This document shows, in pieces, positions 8,149 through 19,855 of a DNA stretch of 64,000 bases. The first letter of the stretch is position 1. The number at the start of each line of letters is the position of its first letter. Source of the DNA: Lactiplantibacillus plantarum EGD-AQ4 (GTDB lineage: Bacteria; Bacillota; Bacilli; Lactobacillales; Lactobacillaceae); NCBI RefSeq assembly GCF_000463075.2, contig NZ_AVAQ01000050.1, positions 1 to 64,000 of the forward strand. The letters are read 5' to 3'. The translations under genes were made by a program, and so were the position numbers. The notes under the pieces were generated by a model. That model ran no database searches and had not been told where the DNA came from. It was given only the letters and a program-made list of their open reading frames with translations.

Positions 8149-8307
8149 TAATTATCGTTCCTTTCATCCGCGAATACGGTTACAATTAAGTTATGCCACC
8201 GCTTCCACGATGGGCTACTTCCAATATAGCATAGCTAACCGATCGAGATGGTCGATTTTTAAAAGGAGGCGGGGCGATTTTACAAACTATCCAAACGAGG
8301 CCTAACA

Positions 8308-9180
8308 ATGGAAATCTTACATGAGGCGGTCCAGACGATTCCCCGCCTCCCTTTTAAATACTATGAACACGACCCCTTGACTGACATTACGGTGGCGCCG
8401 CACTGGCATCAAGGTATCGAGTTGAACTATCTGGTCAGCGGAACGGTGCTCAAGTTCGTCACTGATGGGCAAACCGCCGAGTATCGACCGGGCGACCTCT
8501 GGACCACTAATCGGCGCGTCGTCCACGGCGCCAGCGGTCCTGCCGCCGTGGACTGGGTCGAATTTGGTTTGATTATTGACGATGATTTTCTCCAGCATCA
8601 GGTCCCCGCCAGTGCGAATTGGCAATTGACCTTACACGGCGCGTCCTCGGCGAGCGAACACCCGCAGGCTTACGCCCAGGTGCGTCAGCACTTAGTCGCC
8701 ATTCACGACTTGCTCGCGACGCCCACGACTGACTTAGTCCGGCTGAAAGTGCTCAGTCACTTTTATCAGCTCGTCGCGACGCTTGGTGAGACATTTACAG
8801 CCCCAATCAGTGCCCCCGCGGTCAATCCGAACCAGACGCTGACCGATACCGTGATGTCGGCCATCAATCAACACTATGCTGACCCGATTGACGGCAATAC
8901 TTTAGCTGACCAATTTCACGTCTCATTGACGACATTGAATCAGCAATTCAACGCCAACGTCCAGATGTCCGTCAACCGCTACCTGCGTTTGATTCGATTG
9001 ATGAACGCGCGGCGCTTGCTGTTAGAGACGGACCACAAAGTCGCCTACATCGCGATGGCGTGCGGCTTTCCCAATAGCAAGACCTTCAATCGTAATTTTA
9101 AATCCTGGAAGGGCGTGACACCGACCGATTACCGCCAAGCCTACGCACGCTATCACCGAATTGATACTAGTTGCCTCTAA
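8308..9180 (+). CDS. AraC-family transcriptional regulator
   Basis: A 290-residue protein. The N-terminal half resembles a cupin-type sensing domain (HWHQGIELNYLVSG around residue 32, PGDLWTTN around 57). The C-terminal 100 residues form an AraC double helix-turn-helix ending in the family signature IAMACGFPNSKTFNRNFKSW. It probably binds a sugar or related ligand and may control the HAD-MFS-acetyltransferase genes just downstream, though it is separated from them by a short gap. Confidence 0.85.
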   Translation: MEILHEAVQTIPRLPFKYYEHDPLTDITVAPHWHQGIELNYLVSGTVLKFVTDGQTAEYRPGDLWTTNRRVVHGASGPAAVDWVEFGLIIDDDFLQHQVPASANWQLTLHGASSASEHPQAYAQVRQHLVAIHDLLATPTTDLVRLKVLSHFYQLVATLGETFTAPISAPAVNPNQTLTDTVMSAINQHYADPIDGNTLADQFHVSLTTLNQQFNANVQMSVNRYLRLIRLMNARRLLLETDHKVAYIAMACGFPNSKTFNRNFKSWKGVTPTDYRQAYARYHRIDTSCL

Positions 9181-9249
9181 AAATGTCCCTTCGTTATGCC
9201 GATTCCGTGGTAAGCTACGGCTATCAAATAAATGACAGGAGTTTTGACA

Positions 9250-10041
9250 ATGATTAAATTAATGGCAACGGATATGGATGGGACTTTTCTTCGCGATGAC
9301 ATGACCTACGATGAGGCGAGTTTTGCGTTACTTTATCAACAACTACAGCTCCGGGGCGTCCGCTTCGTCGTCGCAAGTGGGAATCAATACTTTCAATTGA
9401 AGTCCTTCTTCAAGAACTATCCAGAAATGATCTACGTTGCGGAAAACGGCGCTTATATTCGTGACGCCGAGCGCGTTTACGCCCAACACGCCTTTCAACC
9501 CGCGGCGGTGCACATGATTCTAGATAAGATTCAAGCAATTCCAGAATTAAAAATACTCGTCTGTGGTGCCAAGAGTGCCTACACACTCAGTACGACTGAC
9601 CCTGAACACGTCGCTAACATGCGGCACTATTATCACCACTTAGCCGTCGTCGATGATTACGCCCAGATCGATGATGATATCTTGAAATTCGCCATCTCAT
9701 GCCCGCCTGAACGCACAATGGCCATCGTTGCGACATTGCGCGACCAATTAGTGGGCCTCGGCGAACCAACTAGTAGTGGTCACGGCGATATCGATATTAT
9801 CCAGCCGGGAATGAATAAAGCTGCCGGATTAGCTGAATTGGGCCAAGTCTTAGGCATCGACCTTGCCGAAATGGCCGCATTTGGTGACGGTGGTAATGAC
9901 CTAGAAATGCTAAGGGAAGTCGGCTGCGGGGTCGCGATGGCTAACGCCCAACCCGACGTGACGGCGGTCGCCAACGCCACGACAGGGTCAAACCAAGAAC
10001 AAGGCGTCTTACAATGGATCAATCATTGGCTGGAGGCGTAG
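9250..10041 (+). CDS. Cof-type HAD-superfamily phosphatase
   Basis: A 263-residue HAD hydrolase with MATDMDGTFLRDD (motif I), VVASGN (motif II), the motif III Lys in MNKAAGL and GDGGNDLEML (motif IV). The start at 9250 has AGGAG 8 nt upstream; the ATG at 9232 lies before that site. It begins an operon with an MFS transporter 3 nt downstream and an acetyltransferase 3 nt after that, suggesting joint handling of a phosphorylated or acetylated sugar. Substrate not known. Confidence 0.85.
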   Translation: MIKLMATDMDGTFLRDDMTYDEASFALLYQQLQLRGVRFVVASGNQYFQLKSFFKNYPEMIYVAENGAYIRDAERVYAQHAFQPAAVHMILDKIQAIPELKILVCGAKSAYTLSTTDPEHVANMRHYYHHLAVVDDYAQIDDDILKFAISCPPERTMAIVATLRDQLVGLGEPTSSGHGDIDIIQPGMNKAAGLAELGQVLGIDLAEMAAFGDGGNDLEMLREVGCGVAMANAQPDVTAVANATTGSNQEQGVLQWINHWLEA

Positions 10042-10044
10042 GTC

Positions 10045-11190
10045 ATGCAACCACGGTTAACCACGACGGTCAGCATTCTCAGCCTCTCCACCGTGACTGG
10101 GATCACGACCGCCATTACGGGCATCATTCCCCAGCTCAAACGGGCTTTTCCACGAGTCCCGACGACGCTGATTGAATGGGTCGTCACGATTGCGAATTGT
10201 AGTGCCCTGATTACCCTACTACTCAACCCCCGCTTGACGAATCGCTGGGGGTTGCGGCCAGTTGTCATCAGTGGCCTCTTACTCAGTGCGGTGATGGGTT
10301 TGATCCCAGCATTCACCGCCAACTTTACAGTCATCATGCTGAGTCGTTTAGGTCTCGGGTTAGGCGTGGGCCTCTTCTCACCGCACGCCATCAGCCTGTT
10401 AACACACAGTTTTACGGGTGAGTTGCGGGCACGACTATTGGGTTATCAGACCGGACTGTCGGCGCTCGGTAACGCAGTATTGCTCGGTCTGGCCGGCCTA
10501 TTGATTGGAATTAGCTGGCACGCGGTCTTCTGGTTATACGGTGGGCTCGTCATCATTGCGGGATTAGTGGCCCGTTTTGTCCCGGAACCGACCAGTGCGG
10601 CCCCCGTGACCACCACGAAACCGGCCAGTCTGCCACGTCATCAATGGCTCTTATTAGGACTGACCTTTATCACTTACCTGCTCATTTGGGGCGTCCAGCT
10701 CAAACTGCCCAGCTTCTTTGCCGCCCGCCATTTTGGCAACGCTACCACGATCAATCTAACACTGGCCGCCATGAACATTGGTGGCTTGCTGGCTGGGCTG
10801 ACCTTTGGCTATCTACACCGAATCTTGCATCGCTACACCTTGACATTGGGCTACGCGGGGGCGGCTGGCTCAGTCCTAGTCCTATGGTTGGCGCCTAACG
10901 CGACGATTGCGATTGGCGCGGCCGTGTTCTTTAACTTTATTTATTCTTACACCGGACCGTACCTAGTCTTTACCAGCAATACCGGCTTAGACGCCTCACA
11001 AGTCAACGTTTTGAGTAGTTACTTGACGATTGCGACGATCATCAGTGCGTTCTTTGCGCCACTTGTTTGGAACGGCCTTGGCCAGTTGGGGCCCCAGTCC
11101 CTCACCGCCAATGTTTTAATTTGGATTATGCTGATTTTAGGTGGCCTAGCCGTCCTCACCGCGACCCACCATTCTCGAAAGGAAGTTTAA
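10045..11190 (+). CDS. MFS transporter
   Basis: A 381-residue protein with 11-12 predicted TM segments and an MFS layout in two halves, resembling the CynX/NimT cyanate-transporter subfamily in its size and the LGLGVGLFSPHAISLLT region. Substrate cannot be inferred from sequence. The gene sits 3 nt after the HAD phosphatase gene and 3 nt before the acetyltransferase, so the three are almost certainly co-transcribed. Confidence 0.8.
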   Translation: MQPRLTTTVSILSLSTVTGITTAITGIIPQLKRAFPRVPTTLIEWVVTIANCSALITLLLNPRLTNRWGLRPVVISGLLLSAVMGLIPAFTANFTVIMLSRLGLGLGVGLFSPHAISLLTHSFTGELRARLLGYQTGLSALGNAVLLGLAGLLIGISWHAVFWLYGGLVIIAGLVARFVPEPTSAAPVTTTKPASLPRHQWLLLGLTFITYLLIWGVQLKLPSFFAARHFGNATTINLTLAAMNIGGLLAGLTFGYLHRILHRYTLTLGYAGAAGSVLVLWLAPNATIAIGAAVFFNFIYSYTGPYLVFTSNTGLDASQVNVLSSYLTIATIISAFFAPLVWNGLGQLGPQSLTANVLIWIMLILGGLAVLTATHHSRKEV

Positions 11191-11193
11191 ACC

Positions 11194-11811
11194 ATGACAT
11201 CTAATAATGATCGCCTACATACGGGCGAACTCTATCTACCCAACGACCCAGAACTTGAAAAGCGCCAATTCGGCTACCTGGATCAACTCTATGACTTTAA
11301 CCAGACCCGTCCCAGTGAATTGACCAAGCGGCAAATCCTGCTCAGCAAAATGTTCGCCGAAATCGGTCCTAACTGCTACATCGAGCCGCCACTGCGCAGT
11401 AACTTTGGCGGTCACCACGTCCACTTCGGCAAGGGCGTGTACGCGAACTTCAACCTGACACTGGTTGACGATACCCACATTTACGTTGGCGACTACACCA
11501 TGTTTGGGCCAAACGTCACCATTGCGACCGCGGGCCATCCGATTCTGCCAAGCCTCCGTGAACAAGCCTACCAATACAACATGCCCGTCCACATTGGCCG
11601 TAATTGTTGGTTAGGTGCCGGCGTCATCGTGCTCCCTGGCATCACGATCGGCGATAATGTCGTCGTGGGGGCCGGCAGCATCGTCACCAAAGACTTGCCT
11701 GATAACGTCGTCGCTGTCGGCAATCCGGCCCATATCTTACGCCAGGTCAGTGATCATGACCGTGAATATTATTTTAAGGACCGTAAAATTGATCCGAGTT
11801 TGTTGGATTGA
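11194..11811 (+). CDS. Maltose/galactoside O-acetyltransferase (LacA/Maa type)
   Basis: A 205-residue hexapeptide-repeat acetyltransferase. It begins with the Maa-type N-terminal domain and contains the active-site histidine region [11 protein letters not shown], then left-handed beta-helix repeats ([20 protein letters not shown]) ending [10 protein letters not shown]. Such enzymes move acetyl from acetyl-CoA to sugar hydroxyls as trimers in the cytoplasm, often to detoxify non-metabolised sugars. It is the third gene of the HAD-MFS operon and is followed by a strong terminator. Confidence 0.88.
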   Translation: MTSNNDRLHTGELYLPNDPELEKRQFGYLDQLYDFNQTRPSELTKRQILLSKMFAEIGPNCYIEPPLRSNFGGHHVHFGKGVYANFNLTLVDDTHIYVGDYTMFGPNVTIATAGHPILPSLREQAYQYNMPVHIGRNCWLGAGVIVLPGITIGDNVVVGAGSIVTKDLPDNVVAVGNPAHILRQVSDHDREYYFKDRKIDPSLLD

Positions 11812-11820
11812 CGCTAAATC

Positions 11821-11876
11821 AAATAAACACGTCGTACGCAATCACGATAATCGTGGTCAATACGACGTGTTTATTT
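11821..11876. terminator. Bidirectional terminator
   Basis: Perfect 16-bp arms AAATAAACACGTCGTA and complement (11821-11836, 11861-11876), with a second small hairpin in the loop. It serves the acetyltransferase operon rightward and glpF leftward. Confidence 0.85.
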
Positions 11877-11945
11877 AATATCTATCTAATTGACGTTTGA
11901 GTGCCAAGTGCGCCACCTAGCTGACTCTCACAATCAGTCCTAAAA

Positions 11946-12668
11946 TTATGGCAATACATTAAACAACAGTGCACCTAACGCACCACCAACCAGTGGTCCA
12001 GCAATTGGTACCCAGCTGTAGGCCCAATCAGAAGTACCCTTATTCGCGATTGGCAAGACGGCATGTGCAATCCGTGGTCCCAAGTCCCGGGCTGGATTGA
12101 TGGCGTACCCGGTCGTTCCACCGAGTGACAACCCAATCGCAATGATCAGAATTCCGACGACGATTGGATTCAAACCCGCGGTGAACTGGCCTTTCGTGAA
12201 GGCTAACAAACCGAAGACTAGGACAAAGGTTCCAATCACTTCACTGATGAAGTTCCAGAAATACTGCCGAATACCAGGGCCAGTCGAGAAGATTCCGAGA
12301 ATGGCGCTGGCGTCCTTCGTAGCTTGCCAATGTGGGTAGTAGTGCAGCCAAACTGCAAGGCCACCAACGATCCCACCGGCAATTTGAGCGGCACTATAGG
12401 GCAGAACGTATGCCCATGGAAACTTGCCCGCAACCGCCATACCTAACGAAACGGCGGGATTCAGGTGTGCCGGGCTCATAAAGCTGGATGCATAGACGCC
12501 CATCGTGACGGCAAAACCCCAGCCTAAGGTAATCGCGACCCAGCCCGCATTTTGCGCTTTGGATTTGTTGAGGGTTACCCCAGCAACGACCCCATCACCT
12601 AATAGAATCAAGATAAAGGTCCCGAGAAATTCCCCCAATAATTGTAATGCTAATGGATCTTTCATCAT
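11946..12668 (-). CDS. glpF: Glycerol uptake facilitator (aquaglyceroporin)
   Basis: A 240-residue MIP-family channel with six TM segments and two pore motifs: NPAVSLG near residue 64 and NPARDLG near residue 193. The Asp after the second NPAR marks a glycerol-conducting channel rather than a strict water channel. It lets glycerol diffuse in, where GlpK traps it. Third gene of glpK-glpO-glpF, 14 nt after glpO. The start is an ATG pair at 12668/12665 behind GGGGTGG. Confidence 0.93.
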   Translation of the reverse strand: MMKDPLALQLLGEFLGTFILILLGDGVVAGVTLNKSKAQNAGWVAITLGWGFAVTMGVYASSFMSPAHLNPAVSLGMAVAGKFPWAYVLPYSAAQIAGGIVGGLAVWLHYYPHWQATKDASAILGIFSTGPGIRQYFWNFISEVIGTFVLVFGLLAFTKGQFTAGLNPIVVGILIIAIGLSLGGTTGYAINPARDLGPRIAHAVLPIANKGTSDWAYSWVPIAGPLVGGALGALLFNVLP

Positions 12669-12682
12669 GACCACCCCATTCT

Positions 12683-14512
12683 TTAGCCCTGCTTGAGTGC
12701 CGTTAAGTCCGATTCAGCGATTGTTTGGTTCAAACGATCCGTTTGTTCCTTCGTCGTTGCGGCGTCCCAGCCGAGGTAATCGGCCATCGTCGCAATGACA
12801 CCGTCTTTCAGGTCATCCAGCGTGTCACGCATGAAGAGTAAGTGATTCGTACGCCGAAGTAGATAATCAACCGGTGTCAACGTCATTTCTTCATCCAAGG
12901 CGTAACGCAGGCTAATCGTTTCGGCTAAGCTCAACCCGTGTGTCGGTTCGACTTTACCAATCAGACTGAAGACCCGGGCCGCATTGGAGCCGTACATGTT
13001 CGCAATCCGTAGCGCTTCATCATTGGTCAAGCCGTTATCCGTCCCCTGTTTTGCGTAAAAGGCAATCGTCGCATCGACATTGTGCGGATCAATATCGCCA
13101 CCAGAGACCGGCAGATTCTTAGAATTGATTTCGTTAAAGTGGGCATCAAACTTGTCCGCCAAAATTTTGGCAACCAATGCCATGGCGCCCGCGGCCATTT
13201 TACGGTAATCGGTAATCTTACCACCGGCCAACGTTAACAGGCCATCCGGACTACTGGTTAATGAACTGCCCCGTGAAACCGCCGATGGACTTAACTTGTC
13301 TTCAGCCAGCGAACTTTCGAGGTCATTCAGTACGCTTTCAACATCTTCGCGGCTTGCTTCTTGATTTTCAAATTGGTCGACCACTTTGATGACTTCTTTG
13401 AAACTCTTGTCGCTGATTTTGCCAGAATTACCACCGTTGTAGTCTGAACTCCCGTTAGCGGCGATCAATGGCCGTAACCCAGCCCAGCTTGCTTCAATAT
13501 CATCTAAGGTAATCTTCGCCGTTGGGTAGCGCCGGTTCACGATTTCAAGCAAGTAATCAACATCTTCTTGGGTCACCGTTGGATGTTCCAAGTCACCGTG
13601 ATAATCAGTATCGGTCGTCCCGAAGTACGTTTTGTTTTCACGTGGCACCACGAAAATCATCCGGCCATCTTGGTCGCCTGAATCAAAGTAGGTTGGTTGT
13701 GGCACTGGCAGTTTTTCAGCATCGACAACCAAGTGAACCCCTTTGGTTGGGCGCATCTGTGATTGATAAGTTTCACCATGATCCATCTTTCGAATCGTGT
13801 CGGACCAAGGACCAGTCGTGTTGATGACGACCCGGGCATGAATTTCAAAAGTTTCGCCGGTGAACAAGTCTTCAGCGGTAATCCCGTTGATATGACCGTC
13901 ATCGTCATGTAATAAACCAGTGGCCTTGACATGACTGGCCATGATACCGCCATTTTCATGAGCCTTCTTGATGTTTTCAATCACCAAACGAGCATCATTG
14001 TTCCGGAAGTCAAGATAGACCCCACCACCGACTAGTTTTTTCGGACTCAGTTGAGGTTCGCGTTGTAAGACTTCTTCCTTAGACAGCGTGTAGTTGGTGA
14101 ATTTTGGATCCTTAACTTCCGCTAACTTGTCATAGAGGTCCATCGCCACTTTGACTGAAAAGAGGTCAAAGGTCGCACCCGTCTCATTATAGATGGGGAG
14201 TAACATTGGGTCGGGCTTAGGAATATGGGGCGCGATTCCTTGAACGACTGCCCGTTCCTTAACTGTATCGGCGACGACACCCACATCAAAAGTCTTCAGA
14301 TAACGAATCCCACCGTGGACGAGCTTGGTCGACCGTGATGACGTTCCTTCAGCGAAGTCCTGCATGTCGATCAGACCGGTCTTCATGTTCATGGCCGTTG
14401 CTTGAATAGCGACTCCGGCACCGGTGATACCACCACCGATTACTAATAGATCTAACGTTTCATTTTGTAAGCGCTCAATATTTTGTTGACGCGTCGTTGC
14501 TGAAAATGCCAT
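12683..14512 (-). CDS. glpO: Alpha-glycerophosphate oxidase (FAD)
   Basis: A 609-residue FAD enzyme that oxidises sn-glycerol 3-phosphate to dihydroxyacetone phosphate. The dinucleotide motif GGGITGAGVA is at residues 26-35, followed by the family stretch GTSSRSTKLVHGGIRYL. A roughly 50-residue hydrophilic insert at about 355-410 and the total length match the streptococcal/enterococcal O2-reducing GlpO, which makes H2O2, rather than the 555-residue GlpD of Bacillus; glpD is the common alternative name. The start at 14512 follows GAGGAGGAC; an in-frame extension to 14590 has no support. Confidence 0.93.
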   Translation of the reverse strand: MAFSATTRQQNIERLQNETLDLLVIGGGITGAGVAIQATAMNMKTGLIDMQDFAEGTSSRSTKLVHGGIRYLKTFDVGVVADTVKERAVVQGIAPHIPKPDPMLLPIYNETGATFDLFSVKVAMDLYDKLAEVKDPKFTNYTLSKEEVLQREPQLSPKKLVGGGVYLDFRNNDARLVIENIKKAHENGGIMASHVKATGLLHDDDGHINGITAEDLFTGETFEIHARVVINTTGPWSDTIRKMDHGETYQSQMRPTKGVHLVVDAEKLPVPQPTYFDSGDQDGRMIFVVPRENKTYFGTTDTDYHGDLEHPTVTQEDVDYLLEIVNRRYPTAKITLDDIEASWAGLRPLIAANGSSDYNGGNSGKISDKSFKEVIKVVDQFENQEASREDVESVLNDLESSLAEDKLSPSAVSRGSSLTSSPDGLLTLAGGKITDYRKMAAGAMALVAKILADKFDAHFNEINSKNLPVSGGDIDPHNVDATIAFYAKQGTDNGLTNDEALRIANMYGSNAARVFSLIGKVEPTHGLSLAETISLRYALDEEMTLTPVDYLLRRTNHLLFMRDTLDDLKDGVIATMADYLGWDAATTKEQTDRLNQTIAESDLTALKQG

Positions 14513-14526
14513 GTTGTTGTCCTCCT

Positions 14527-16050
<1,524 letters not shown>

Positions 16051-16075
16051 TCACTCCTTAGTAATAACGGCTAAA

Positions 16076-16132
16076 TGTAAACGCTGTCATAATTGATGAT
16101 TGAATCATAACATGTCGTGGACGATTTGTGAA
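16076..16132 (-). promoter_or_regulatory. glpK promoter with cre site
   Basis: On the minus strand TTCACA (16127-16132) and TATGAT (16104-16109) are 17 bp apart. Downstream at 16076-16089 lies TGTAAACGCTGTCA, a full match to the CcpA operator consensus TGWAANCGNTNWCA (read on the plus strand). Its position just after the start of transcription fits carbon catabolite repression by blocking transcription. Confidence 0.82.
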
Positions 16133-16534
16133 TAGATTTGCATAAATTAAATTTTGCACAATTGAATTCACTTTAAAACTATTTCTTACTATGACACATC
16201 TCAATCCCGACACACCAGGCCTCAACGCGATTAAGCCGCGGCTTGTGGTTTTATAAAATAATTAATTTACTAACGTTTAGCCTCGTCGCCAGGCGTTTCT
16301 GCATGAAAAATAACGGTTAGGCTTACAATCACAAGCACCGGTTAAAATGAAAATCGGTGGTCGTTTACGAGCAGCTAGACTCCCTTGACTTCGCGGCGCA
16401 CCGCTCATTCTGAGGCGGATTTCACAGGCTGATTTTGAAAATAGTGCAAAAAAACGTTGTGACAGGAAGGATTAGTTCTTGTCACAACGTTTTGAATTGT
16501 TCAATAGACGTCATTTGGCATTGAATATGATTGA
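16133..16534. other. Gene-free interval upstream of glpK
   Basis: No gene seen. It contains one strong leftward terminator at 16451-16495. Confidence 0.5.
16451..16495 (-). terminator. Leftward terminator
   Basis: AAAACGTTGTGACA pairs with TGTCACAACGTTTT around a short loop, with seven Ts on the minus strand. The nearest leftward gene is the disulfide reductase at 17457; the A/C repeat element lies between them, as if inserted between gene and terminator. Confidence 0.75.
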
Positions 16535-17401
16535 AACGGGCCAGTTACTAGATTCCTGTTCGTCTGCCGGTGCGCGTCTTAGTCCGACTTCCGGGGCCGG
16601 CTGACAACGCTGGAACAGGGCGGACATCGATTTGAACTCACGCAGAAAACCACTGCGCAATTTCAAATACGAGTCTTCTTCTAGCCCGGGAACCCCACCC
16701 GGACAAGAAGAACTTCGCCCTTGAGCATTGTCAACCACCCCCTACAGTCGGGAACCCGCTCGAATGGCAGATGAACGACCACCTATCTTGGTGCAATTGA
16801 CCACTGAATTTTGTGAGACTGGTCCTTCATGCAAACTTTGGACCAACAACAGTGACGATTTATGATATTCGTGTACCGGTAGTATTACCTGAAGCGTATT
16901 TTCTAATAGTAATTACTCTTGAGATTAGGCTATAATATTAATTTCGTTTAGCCTTCAAGACTTTACCTTATTGGACGACTAAAGAAAATCCATGCCCCTT
17001 TCAGTAATATTGAGTTTTCGCCAATACGAGTATGTCGGAATGGTGCTTATTGACGGCCAGTTTTACAGCTAGGTATCAAAATGACTGTTTACTAAACGTG
17101 AACGACCAACTCTTTAAAAGTTGGGTTCGCACATGTCCGCCCTTCGAATACCATCCCGGCTGGAAGGTATTCTGGGCAAGGCCCAGTGGTGAAATTTCAC
17201 TTATCAAGCGTCCTTTGCTTGGTTAGTGAAAGACCAGTATTTAAGACGTGGGTTGTCGGCTTAAATCTGTGTCCACCACGTTCCGGCCATTGCCCAGAAT
17301 GCCTGGAAGCCGGCGTAGGACGCGTCTATCACTGCAATTTTACAGAAACCCGCACTTTTTCCAGCGGTTTTCAGCTGGCCGCTTTTGAACTTAAGAACTA
17401 G
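16535..17401 (-). repeat. A/C dispersed element, full-length copy 1
   Basis: A mosaic intergenic element in minus orientation. Module A with its extension occupies about 16535-16860 (border GATTCCTGTTCGTC), a copy-specific middle about 16870-17097, and module C about 17098-17401 (border GAACTTAAGAACTAG). All similarity was found by eye to seven other sites in the window. No transposase is encoded; reading frames here are not conserved between copies. Confidence 0.75.
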
Positions 17402-17456
17402 CCTATTTCAATCACGATTCATGACCGTGTTTCAACCAGTTGCCAGTTCTCGCTAG

Positions 17457-18788
17457 CTAGTACAGATACTGCAGGTCACTGGCTGGTGTTGGGTAAGCTA
17501 ATACGAGTTGTTGTAATTGGGCTAACGTCACGTGTTTTTCAATCAGTAACGTCAGGTAATTGATCATTTCATCCGCGACATCACTCAACAGTGTTGCACC
17601 GACAACTTGCCCGCTAGCCTGATCAATAATAACCTTGGCCTGTGCCTGTTGTGCGCCAAACCGGTAATAAGAGAACCATTTGGTCATATCCAGCGTATTC
17701 ACGCGATATTTATCCGGCTGGTCAGCCGCATCCGCCGCACTAAGTCCCACTTGCGCCAGCTTAGGTGCCGCAAAGACTTGGGTTGGGATAACGGGATACG
17801 TGATTGCCGCTCCCGGCTGGGTCAGTTGCTGGACCAGATAGCGCGCTTCGTAACCCGCTACTGGCGTTAACTTAGGTACGGGCGTATCGCTCACGTCACC
17901 AATCGCGTAAATATGCGGATTAGCCGTCTGTAGCCGATCATTCACTTGAATCCCGTGACGGTTAAACGTGACGCCGACGTTTTCGAGTCCTAACTGGTCT
18001 GCATTCGGAATCCGACCCGCTGAACTAATCACGAGGTCGGTCGTCAGTTCAAAGTCAGGCGCCGTCAATCGCAGGCCATCATCGGTTTGCTCAATCGCTT
18101 GGAGGTCAGTGTTCAAATCAAAGGTAACCCCGTCCGCAGACATGGCTGCCATCAAATCTTGGACGAGGTCCGCATCGAAGGCTTTGAGTGGCCGGTCATT
18201 ATGATGAATCACGTGGACATCGGCACCGGCAGCATTCGCAATTGCTGCCAGCTCGAAGCCCACATAGCCCCCACCTACGAAAGTCACGCGCTTAGGCATC
18301 TCATCCAAGTCTAAAAAGTCCGTACTAGTCTTGAAATATTCCTGCCCGGTAATCGGTAAAATGGCTGGACGTTGCCCGGTCGCAATCACGTAATCCGTCG
18401 CATTCACGACTTGGTCACCGACTGCTAACTGGCCATCGTTTTGAAAGTGGGCCTGACCATGTAAGGTCGCGATACCTTGGTGTTGTAGCCCCTTGAGCGT
18501 GCCATCATTAATGCCATCGGTATAGCCCCGTTTGTGCGCCATCAGGGCTGGCCAATCAATCGTCGGTGTTCCCGTCAGCCCTTGATGTTGGAGGTGTTCG
18601 GCCGCCTGTCGCGCTTCAACGGCACTCAACAGAATCTTTTTCGGGTCACACCCCCGGTTGGGGCAAGTGCCACCCCATAAATCGGCTTCAACGATCAGCA
18701 CCGACTTACCTTGGGACTGCAAGCCACTCGCCATCGCATTACCAGCCGGGCCACCACCAATTACAACGACATCATACTGTTCTGTCAT
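17457..18788 (-). CDS. Glutathione reductase-like disulfide oxidoreductase
   Basis: A 443-residue class I pyridine nucleotide-disulfide oxidoreductase. FAD motif GGGPAGNA (residues 11-18), redox-active GGTCPNRGC (Cys42 and Cys47, C-x4-C), NAD(P) motif VGGGYVGFELA, and second FAD motif AIGDVSDTP. The C-terminal dimerisation domain lacks the usual HxxxxE catalytic signature (YPTPASD is seen where HPTxxE is typical), so the disulfide substrate is open. Probably helps thiol or oxidative-stress balance. GAGGAGG before the ATG. Confidence 0.82.
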   Translation of the reverse strand: MTEQYDVVVIGGGPAGNAMASGLQSQGKSVLIVEADLWGGTCPNRGCDPKKILLSAVEARQAAEHLQHQGLTGTPTIDWPALMAHKRGYTDGINDGTLKGLQHQGIATLHGQAHFQNDGQLAVGDQVVNATDYVIATGQRPAILPITGQEYFKTSTDFLDLDEMPKRVTFVGGGYVGFELAAIANAAGADVHVIHHNDRPLKAFDADLVQDLMAAMSADGVTFDLNTDLQAIEQTDDGLRLTAPDFELTTDLVISSAGRIPNADQLGLENVGVTFNRHGIQVNDRLQTANPHIYAIGDVSDTPVPKLTPVAGYEARYLVQQLTQPGAAITYPVIPTQVFAAPKLAQVGLSAADAADQPDKYRVNTLDMTKWFSYYRFGAQQAQAKVIIDQASGQVVGATLLSDVADEMINYLTLLIEKHVTLAQLQQLVLAYPTPASDLQYLY

Positions 18789-18883
18789 TATGAGACCTCC
18801 TCAATTGAATCCTAAATCCTCATGATCAAAATTATTGTTCACTAACTAGCCCCTAGTCTAAAACAATCTGGACTAGTTGACGA

Positions 18884-19855
18884 CTAAGACACTTCTTCAT
18901 GCTGACTCAGATAAGCGACGACCCGTTGTCGGTCCAGGTAACCCACCACGTGATCATCTTCCGTGACCGCCAAGTAATCATGGTCGGTCAAGGCGGTAAA
19001 GGCCGTCCGCAACGTCGCCTGAATATCTAGTGACTGAATGCGGCCATCCGCCACGTCCGGCGCAGTTTTAAGATAGCCTTGAACGAGCCCGACGCGGCCC
19101 ACGTAAACGTCATACACGTTTTTCGCACGACTCGCACCGAAGAAGTCCCGCACGAAATCATTGACTGGATGTTGGGCCAGTGCCGTTGGTGTGTCGACTT
19201 GGACAAGCTGTCCATGTTGCATGACCCCAATGCGGTCGCCTAATTTGAGCGCCTCGTTCATATCATGGGTCACAAAGACGATCGTATTATGATAGCGCGC
19301 GTGTAGTCCCAGGACTAGATCTTGTAACTGTTGCCGCGAAATTGGGTCCAGCGCACTGAACGGTTCATCCATCAACACAATATCGGGTTGCGCGGCGATT
19401 GCCCGCAAAATACCGATTCGCTGTTGTTCACCACCAGATAACTCTGACGGCATCCGGTCGCGGTATTCTTGGGGATCCAGGCCGACTTCCGTCAATAACT
19501 CGTCAATCGTTTGATTGATGGTCTTCTTCGCCGTCCCCTTCATCTCGGGAATCACCGCGATGTTTTGTGCCACCGTCATAGTTGGAAAGAGGGCAATTTG
19601 TTGCAAGACGTACCCCATCTGCCACCGTAAATCGCGCACCGGTACCGTGGTGGTGTCCGCCCCGTTGACCAGGATTTTTCCGGCCGTTAGGGGTTCCAAA
19701 CGATTAATCATTTTAAGCGACGTCGTCTTACCACTGCCGGAAGTGCCCACTAGGACGAACAGTTCACCCTGATCGACCGTTAAATTCAAATCGGGAATCA
19801 CGGTTTGCCCATTAAAGTCTTTTTGGACGTGCTGAAATTCAATTGCCGTTGTCAT
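18884..19855 (-). CDS. Osmoprotectant ABC transporter ATP-binding protein (OpuCA type)
   Basis: A 323-residue ATPase: Walker A GTSGSGKTT (residues 37-45), LSGGEQQRIG signature, Walker B IVLMDEPFSAL, and a C-terminal CBS-like sensor segment (HDYLAVTEDDHVVGYLDRQ). It powers uptake of glycine betaine, carnitine or choline during osmotic stress. Its ATG overlaps the stop of the upstream permease gene by 1 nt, so the two are translationally coupled. In L. plantarum the pair is often called choQ/choS. Confidence 0.88.
   Translation of the reverse strand: MTTAIEFQHVQKDFNGQTVIPDLNLTVDQGELFVLVGTSGSGKTTSLKMINRLEPLTAGKILVNGADTTTVPVRDLRWQMGYVLQQIALFPTMTVAQNIAVIPEMKGTAKKTINQTIDELLTEVGLDPQEYRDRMPSELSGGEQQRIGILRAIAAQPDIVLMDEPFSALDPISRQQLQDLVLGLHARYHNTIVFVTHDMNEALKLGDRIGVMQHGQLVQVDTPTALAQHPVNDFVRDFFGASRAKNVYDVYVGRVGLVQGYLKTAPDVADGRIQSLDIQATLRTAFTALTDHDYLAVTEDDHVVGYLDRQRVVAYLSQHEEVS

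Noticed and set aside
13522-13980. Frames on either strand inside glpO
   Set aside because: They are shadows of a complete, well-conserved gene.
16511-17401. Short frames in A/C element copy 1
   Set aside because: Not conserved in the other copies, so the element is treated as non-coding.
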